From NCBI RefSeq assembly GCF_927798095.1, contig NZ_CAKMMF010000042.1:1-38555 (forward strand): DNA of 38,555 nt. The letters are read 5' to 3'. Origin of the DNA: Paenibacillus plantiphilus (GTDB taxonomy: Bacteria > Bacillota > Bacilli > Paenibacillales > Paenibacillaceae). The translations under genes were made by a program, and so were the position numbers. The notes below the pieces were generated by a model. The model did no database searches, was not told where the DNA came from, and worked only from the letters and a program-made list of their open reading frames with translations. Below, piece by piece: positions 35,072 to 38,555 of this stretch. Position 1 is the stretch's first letter. Each line of letters opens with the position of its first letter.

Positions 35072-36550
35072 ATGTCATTAATTAATGTCACGAACTTGAC
35101 CTTTGCTTATGACGGCAGCTACGACAACATTTTCGACAATGTCAGCTTTCAACTCAACACGAATTGGAGACTAGGTTTTACGGGAAGAAACGGACGAGGC
35201 AAAACCACATTTCTGAACCTGCTGCTTGGCAAATATGATTACAGTGGGAACATTTCAGCAAGTGTAAGTTTTGAGTACTTTCCTTTCCATGTTGAACACA
35301 AAGAATCTAATACCTTAGACGTTATCGAGGAAATATGTCCTGATTATGAGCATTGGCAGATCCTACGTGAATTATCATTGCTGAAGGTATCAGAGGATGT
35401 ATTGTATCGCCCGTTTGAATCCATCTCCAATGGCGAACAAACGAAGGTATTGCTGGCAGCCTTATTTTTGAAAGAAAACAGCTTCCTGCTGATCGACGAA
35501 CCAACCAACCATCTGGACATTCACGCACGGAAATTGGTTAGCGATTATTTAAAAACCAAGAATGGGTACATTTTGGTGTCACATGACCGCGCATTTCTGG
35601 ATAATTGTGTGGACCATATTCTTTCGATCAACAAAACTGACATAGAGATTCAGAAAGGTAATTTCTCGGATTGGTGGGACAATAAAAATAGGCAGGATCA
35701 TTTTGAGCTAGCCGAGAACGAAAAACTGAGAAAAGACATTAAACGTCTATCTGATTCCTCAAAGAGAACAGGCAATTGGTCGCACGAAGTAGAGAAAACA
35801 AAGAACGGAACTCGCAATTCCGGCTCGAAAGTCGATAAAGGATATATCGGACACAAGGCCGCCAAAATGATGAAACGTTCCAAATCGATCGAGCAGAGAC
35901 AGCAATCCGCAATAGAGGAAAGTACCAAGCTCCTAAAAAATATCGAAAGCTCAGAAAGTCTGAAAATTTCTCAGCTTGCTTACAATAAGAAGCAGCTGGT
36001 GGAGTTAGCGAATGTTTCGATCCACTACAATGAACAGACCGTTTGCAGCAGCGTAACATTTACCATTGAACAAGGAGAGCGTGTTACGCTCGCGGGTCCA
36101 AACGGCTCAGGTAAATCAAGTATTCTTAAGCTAATTCTTGATGAAGACATCCATTTCACCGGCACATTTCGCAAAGGTAGTCAGCTAAAAATCTCATATG
36201 TCTCACAAGATACCTCACAGCTGCAAGGCAACTTATCAGACTACGCGATTAATAACCGCATTGATGAGAGCTTGTTCAAAGCGATTTTAAGGAAACTCGA
36301 TTTTTCGCGCATACAATTTGAAAAAGATATGTCATCATTCAGCGGCGGCCAGAAGAAGAAAGTACTGATCGCCAAGAGCTTATGCGAGAGTGCTCATCTC
36401 TATATATGGGACGAACCGTTGAACTTTATCGATGTCATCTCACGTTTACAGATTGAAGAATTGTTGTTGGAACATGCTCCTACAATACTTTTTGTAGAGC
36501 ATGACAGTGAATTTTGCAAAAATATCGCGACCAAAATCGTGGAGCTCTAA
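35072..36550 (+). CDS. ABC-F ribosomal protection ATPase, Lsa family
   Basis: This 492-residue protein has two ATP-binding cassettes and no membrane segment, as in ABC-F proteins that dislodge antibiotics from the ribosome. Cassette 1 has Walker A GRNGRGKTT, signature ISNGEQTKVLLA and Walker B LLIDEPTNHLD; cassette 2 has GPNGSGKSS, FSGGQKKKVLIA and LYIWDEPLNFIDV. The linker (SKRTGNWSHEVEKTKNGTRN, GYIGHKAAKMMKRSK) resembles Lsa proteins by memory of the Lsa(A) sequence. Lsa proteins typically confer resistance to lincosamides, streptogramins A and pleuromutilins; the spectrum here is not proven. AAGGAGG precedes the ATG. The preceding leader has an intrinsic attenuator. Confidence 0.92.
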   Translation: MSLINVTNLTFAYDGSYDNIFDNVSFQLNTNWRLGFTGRNGRGKTTFLNLLLGKYDYSGNISASVSFEYFPFHVEHKESNTLDVIEEICPDYEHWQILRELSLLKVSEDVLYRPFESISNGEQTKVLLAALFLKENSFLLIDEPTNHLDIHARKLVSDYLKTKNGYILVSHDRAFLDNCVDHILSINKTDIEIQKGNFSDWWDNKNRQDHFELAENEKLRKDIKRLSDSSKRTGNWSHEVEKTKNGTRNSGSKVDKGYIGHKAAKMMKRSKSIEQRQQSAIEESTKLLKNIESSESLKISQLAYNKKQLVELANVSIHYNEQTVCSSVTFTIEQGERVTLAGPNGSGKSSILKLILDEDIHFTGTFRKGSQLKISYVSQDTSQLQGNLSDYAINNRIDESLFKAILRKLDFSRIQFEKDMSSFSGGQKKKVLIAKSLCESAHLYIWDEPLNFIDVISRLQIEELLLEHAPTILFVEHDSEFCKNIATKIVEL

Positions 36551-36582
36551 ACTAACTATATTAATCTTTGGAGGTTGAATCC

Positions 36583-36696
36583 ATGTTAGAAGTAGTTGTA
36601 AATGTTCCAGTGAATCGTTTATTGTCCGTTGACACGGTTCACGATCAAATTAAACGGATGCCGGAGCATTTTCCTTCTATCGATAGATGCACATAG
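36583..36696 (+). CDS. Possible short or truncated gene of unknown function
   Basis: A 37-codon frame (MLEVVVNVPVNRLLSVDTVH...) follows GGAGG at eight nt and begins 32 nt after the ABC-F stop codon. I do not recognise it. The good ribosome binding site suggests either a real small protein or the remaining N-terminus of a longer gene that has been cut off. Confidence 0.4.
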   Translation: MLEVVVNVPVNRLLSVDTVHDQIKRMPEHFPSIDRCT

Positions 36697-36855
36697 CAAT
36701 GCTTGCTGCAGGCGCTTCGTGATTGTTCTAACGAGGTGCTTTTTCCCACTTTTTGCAACCCACTCCCCTAACCTGAGTAGACTCCCTATCTTAGTACACA
36801 AACTATTGTCTGCACCATCGTATCTCTTGTCGCCACGGAATTGTATACAATTAAA

Positions 36856-36895
36856 CACAAAAACGCCGACTGCACATAAGTACAATCGACGTTTT
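36856..36895 (-). terminator. Terminator of the tRNA operon
   Basis: On the minus strand AAAACG-TCGA pairs with CGACTGC...CGGCGTTTT-type sequence (arms AAAACG/CGTTTT and CGA/TCG), followed by TTTTTGTGTTT. It starts 26 nt beyond the last tRNA. The 36697-36855 stretch before it holds no recognisable gene. Confidence 0.65.
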
Positions 36896-36921
36896 AATTA
36901 AAGTAATGATTATCGTAATAG

Positions 36922-37003
36922 TGGTGCCGGTGAGAGGACTCGAACCTCCACGGTTTCCCTCACGATTTTGAGTCGCGCGCGTCTGCCATTCCGCCACACC
37001 GGC
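36922..37003 (-). tRNA. tRNA-Leu (CAA)
   Basis: Acceptor GCCGGTG/CACCGGC, anticodon loop CTCAAAA with anticodon CAA, short variable arm, GGTTCGAGTCC T-arm and encoded CCA. It is the last gene of the array in transcription order. Confidence 0.93.
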
Positions 37004-37011
37004 TAATATGA

Positions 37012-37088
37012 TGGCGTGCCCTAAGAGATTCGAACTCCTGACCTTTTGATTCGTAGTCAAACGCTCTATCCAGCTGAGCTAAGGGCAC
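37012..37088 (-). tRNA. tRNA-Arg (ACG)
   Basis: Acceptor GTGCCCT/AGGGCAC, anticodon loop CTACGAA with ACG on a TTTGA/TCAAA stem, encoded CCA. The ACG anticodon would be read as ICG after deamination. Confidence 0.94.
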
Positions 37089-37104
37089 ACAATTGTTTGA
37101 GTTG

Positions 37105-37178
37105 TGGAGGCGCCACCCAGATTCGAACTGGGGGTAAAGCTTTTGCAGAGCTCTGCCTTACCACTTGGCTATGGCGCC
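37105..37178 (-). tRNA. tRNA-Cys (GCA)
   Basis: Acceptor GGCGCCA, anticodon loop CTGCAAA with GCA, T-arm CCCAGTTCGAATCTGGG, encoded CCA. Confidence 0.94.
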
Positions 37179-37190
37179 AAATAAAAAAAG

Positions 37191-37265
37191 TGGAGCGGAA
37201 GACGGGAATCGAACCCGCGACCCTCGCCTTGGCAAGGCGATGCTCTACCGCTGAGCCACTTCCGC
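37191..37265 (-). tRNA. tRNA-Gly (GCC)
   Basis: Acceptor GCGGAAG/CTTCCGC, anticodon GCC in a CGCCT/AGGCG stem, encoded CCA. Confidence 0.94.
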
Positions 37266-37271
37266 ATATAA

Positions 37272-37346
37272 TGGCTGGGGATCTAGGATTCGAACCTAGG
37301 GATGACGGAGTCAAAGTCCGTTGCCTTACCGCTTGGCTAATCCCCA
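37272..37346 (-). tRNA. tRNA-Gln (TTG)
   Basis: Acceptor TGGGGAT/ATCCCCA, anticodon loop CTTTGAC with TTG, encoded CCA. Confidence 0.94.
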
Positions 37347-37369
37347 ATCTATTTGTTTGTTAAGTATAA

Positions 37370-37446
37370 TGGGGCGGACGAGGGGAATTGAACCCCCGAA
37401 TGTCGGATCCACAAACCGATGCGTTAACCACTTCGCCACGACCGCC
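37370..37446 (-). tRNA. tRNA-His (GTG)
   Basis: Anticodon GTG in loop TTGTGGA. The 5' end GGCGG faces CCGCC before CCA, consistent with the extra G-1 of histidine tRNAs. Confidence 0.93.
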
Positions 37447-37458
37447 GCACAAACCTCT

Positions 37459-37532
37459 TGGCAGGGGCAGCAGGAATTGAACCCACACTAACGGTTTTGG
37501 AGACCGCTGTTCTACCTTTAAACTATGCCCCT
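37459..37532 (-). tRNA. tRNA-Trp (CCA)
   Basis: Acceptor AGGGGCA/TGCCCCT, anticodon loop CTCCAAA with CCA, encoded 3' CCA. Confidence 0.94.
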
Positions 37533-37553
37533 AAAAATAAAAAAAATTAAAAC

Positions 37554-37639
37554 TGGTGGAGGATGATGGATTCGAACCACCGAACTCGTCAGAGAACAGA
37601 TTTACAGTCTGCTGCGTTTGGCCACTTCGCTAATCCTCC
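37554..37639 (-). tRNA. tRNA-Tyr (GTA)
   Basis: Acceptor GGAGGAT/ATCCTCC, anticodon loop CTGTAAA with GTA, long variable arm as in class II tRNAs, encoded CCA; 86 nt. Confidence 0.94.
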
Positions 37640-37644
37640 ATGAA

Positions 37645-37720
<76 letters not shown>

Positions 37721-37747
37721 ATGGTTATTACTGTTATTCAGTTTTAA

Positions 37748-37823
<76 letters not shown>

Positions 37824-37834
37824 ATTTGTGTAAA

Positions 37835-37911
37835 TGGCGGAGCTGACGGGATTCGAACCCGCGGTCTCCTGCGTGACAGGCAGGCATGTTGGGCCACTAC
37901 ACCACAGCTCC
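37835..37911 (-). tRNA. tRNA-Asp (GTC)
   Basis: Acceptor GGAGCTG/CAGCTCC, anticodon loop CTGTCAC with GTC, encoded CCA. Confidence 0.94.
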
Positions 37912-37946
37912 AGATCATGGCTTTCGGATTGCTCCGAAGGTAAAGT

Positions 37947-38023
<77 letters not shown>

Positions 38024-38050
38024 TCATTGTAAATGTTGCCGATTAAATTA

Positions 38051-38126
38051 TGGTGGAGGCTGACGGGATCGAACCGCCGACCCTCTGCTTGTAAGGCAGA
38101 TGCTCTCCCAGCTGAGCTAAGCCTCC
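38051..38126 (-). tRNA. tRNA-Val (TAC)
   Basis: Acceptor GGAGGCT/AGCCTCC, anticodon loop CTTACAA with TAC, encoded CCA. It is the first tRNA after the internal promoter at 38145-38174. Confidence 0.94.
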
Positions 38127-38144
38127 GTGTCAGGCGACTTTTAT

Positions 38145-38174
38145 ATCATACCACACATTTCGTGGTGATTGCAA
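38145..38174 (-). promoter_or_regulatory. Internal SigA-type promoter within the tRNA array
   Basis: On the minus strand TTGCAA (38169-38174) and TATGAT (38145-38150) are 18 bp apart. It would drive the thirteen tRNA genes from tRNA-Val onwards independently of upstream read-through. Confidence 0.65.
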
Positions 38175-38204
38175 GTCTTTTTTCAAGCTTTTTTGAAGTT
38201 TTTT

Positions 38205-38279
38205 TGGTGACCCGTAGGGGATTCGAACCCCTGTTACCTCCGTGAAAGGGAGGTGTCTTAACCCCTTGACCAACGGGCC
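38205..38279 (-). tRNA. tRNA-Glu (TTC)
   Basis: Anticodon loop CTTTCAC with TTC on a CCTCC/GGAGG stem, T-arm AGGGGTTCGAATCCCCT, encoded CCA. Confidence 0.94.
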
Positions 38280-38342
38280 TCGCTAAATAGATATCCCTGT
38301 ATGCATTCTAACAATATCAGAGAATAATCAGTAGAGATGAAA

Positions 38343-38433
38343 TGGCGGAGAGAGAGGGATTCGAACCCTCGAGACGCGGTTAGCGCCTACACGATTTCCA
38401 ATCGTGCTCCTTCGACCACTCGGACACCTCTCC
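38343..38433 (-). tRNA. tRNA-Ser (GGA)
   Basis: Acceptor GGAGAGG, anticodon loop TTGGAAA with GGA, long class II variable arm, encoded CCA; 91 nt. Confidence 0.94.
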
Positions 38434-38436
38434 AGA

Positions 38437-38512
38437 TGGCTCCCCGAACAGGACTCGAACCTGTGACAACTCGATTAACAGTCGAGTGCTCTACCAACTG
38501 AGCTATCAGGGA
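38437..38512 (-). tRNA. tRNA-Asn (GTT)
   Basis: Acceptor TCCCTGA with its partner TCGGGGA, anticodon loop CTGTTAA with GTT, encoded CCA. It is the first tRNA of the array in transcription order. Confidence 0.94.
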
Positions 38513-38555
38513 ACGATACGGGCGAATTACACCCTGAAAACTGGATACGAAAGGT
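38513..38555. other. Right edge, probable spacer next to an rRNA operon
   Basis: The last 43 bp contain TGAAAACTGGATACGAAAGG, which resembles Bacillales rRNA spacer sequence. The motif reads on the plus strand while the tRNAs are on the minus strand, so its exact role is unclear. No rRNA gene is inside the window. Confidence 0.3.

Noticed and set aside
36619..36885. Minus-strand frame upstream of the tRNA terminator
   Set aside because: It has no ribosome binding site or recognisable domain, and it overlaps the tRNA operon terminator.

Overview
The window looks like chromosome from a spore-forming Bacillales bacterium, most likely Paenibacillus or a close relative. The evidence is a small acid-soluble spore protein gene (sspI), Gram-positive Shine-Dalgarno sequences with TTG and GTG starts, a KtrA-type potassium regulator, a Lia/Psp envelope-stress cluster, and a 16-gene tRNA array whose order closely follows Bacillus trnD. 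No database search was possible; names rest on motif and sequence recognition.

Positions 1-12500 hold a sugar-utilisation operon on the minus strand. An IclR-type regulator is followed by a sugar ABC transporter (lipoprotein and two permeases), a GH2 beta-galactosidase, the three De Ley-Doudoroff galactonate enzymes (dgoA, dgoK, dgoD) and a GH42 beta-galactosidase. The likely flow is uptake of beta-galactosides, hydrolysis inside the cell, then galactonate to pyruvate and glyceraldehyde-3-phosphate. Two near-identical 17-bp palindromes, one before iclR and one before the transporter, are the probable IclR operators. At the far left the operon terminator is interrupted in its U-tract by the 5' end of a group IIC intron that runs out of the window.

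Positions 12500-20050 hold single genes and small units: a small hypothetical gene, a TetR repressor with an MFS efflux pump sharing a putative operator, a membrane diguanylate cyclase, a decayed formylglycine-generating-enzyme fragment, a P-loop kinase in AT-rich sequence, the ktrA/rRNA methyltransferase pair, and sspI. Positions 20100-29700 hold housekeeping metabolism: a Gfo/Idh/MocA oxidoreductase, release factor 3, a cyclase-family hydrolase, zwf, a YwmB-like membrane protein, a small Sm-like/TM protein, and divergent moeA and mobB. moeA carries an internal 7 x 51-bp in-frame repeat.

Positions 29780-34050 hold an envelope-stress cluster on the minus strand: a LiaI-like membrane protein, PspA, PspC and a second PspA, then after an internal terminator a LiaS-like kinase and a LiaR-like regulator. 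Next, on the plus strand, come an NlpC/P60 hydrolase and an Lsa-type ABC-F antibiotic-resistance ATPase. The ABC-F gene sits behind a roughly 230-nt leader with a clear attenuator. Positions 36900-38512 hold 16 tRNA genes on the minus strand, all with encoded CCA, ending in a terminator; an rRNA operon probably lies just beyond the right edge.

The observations most worth following are the intron insertion in the terminator, the moeA repeat array, the ABC-F leader, the two-PspA Lia/Psp cluster without LiaF, and the galactoside/galactonate operon.
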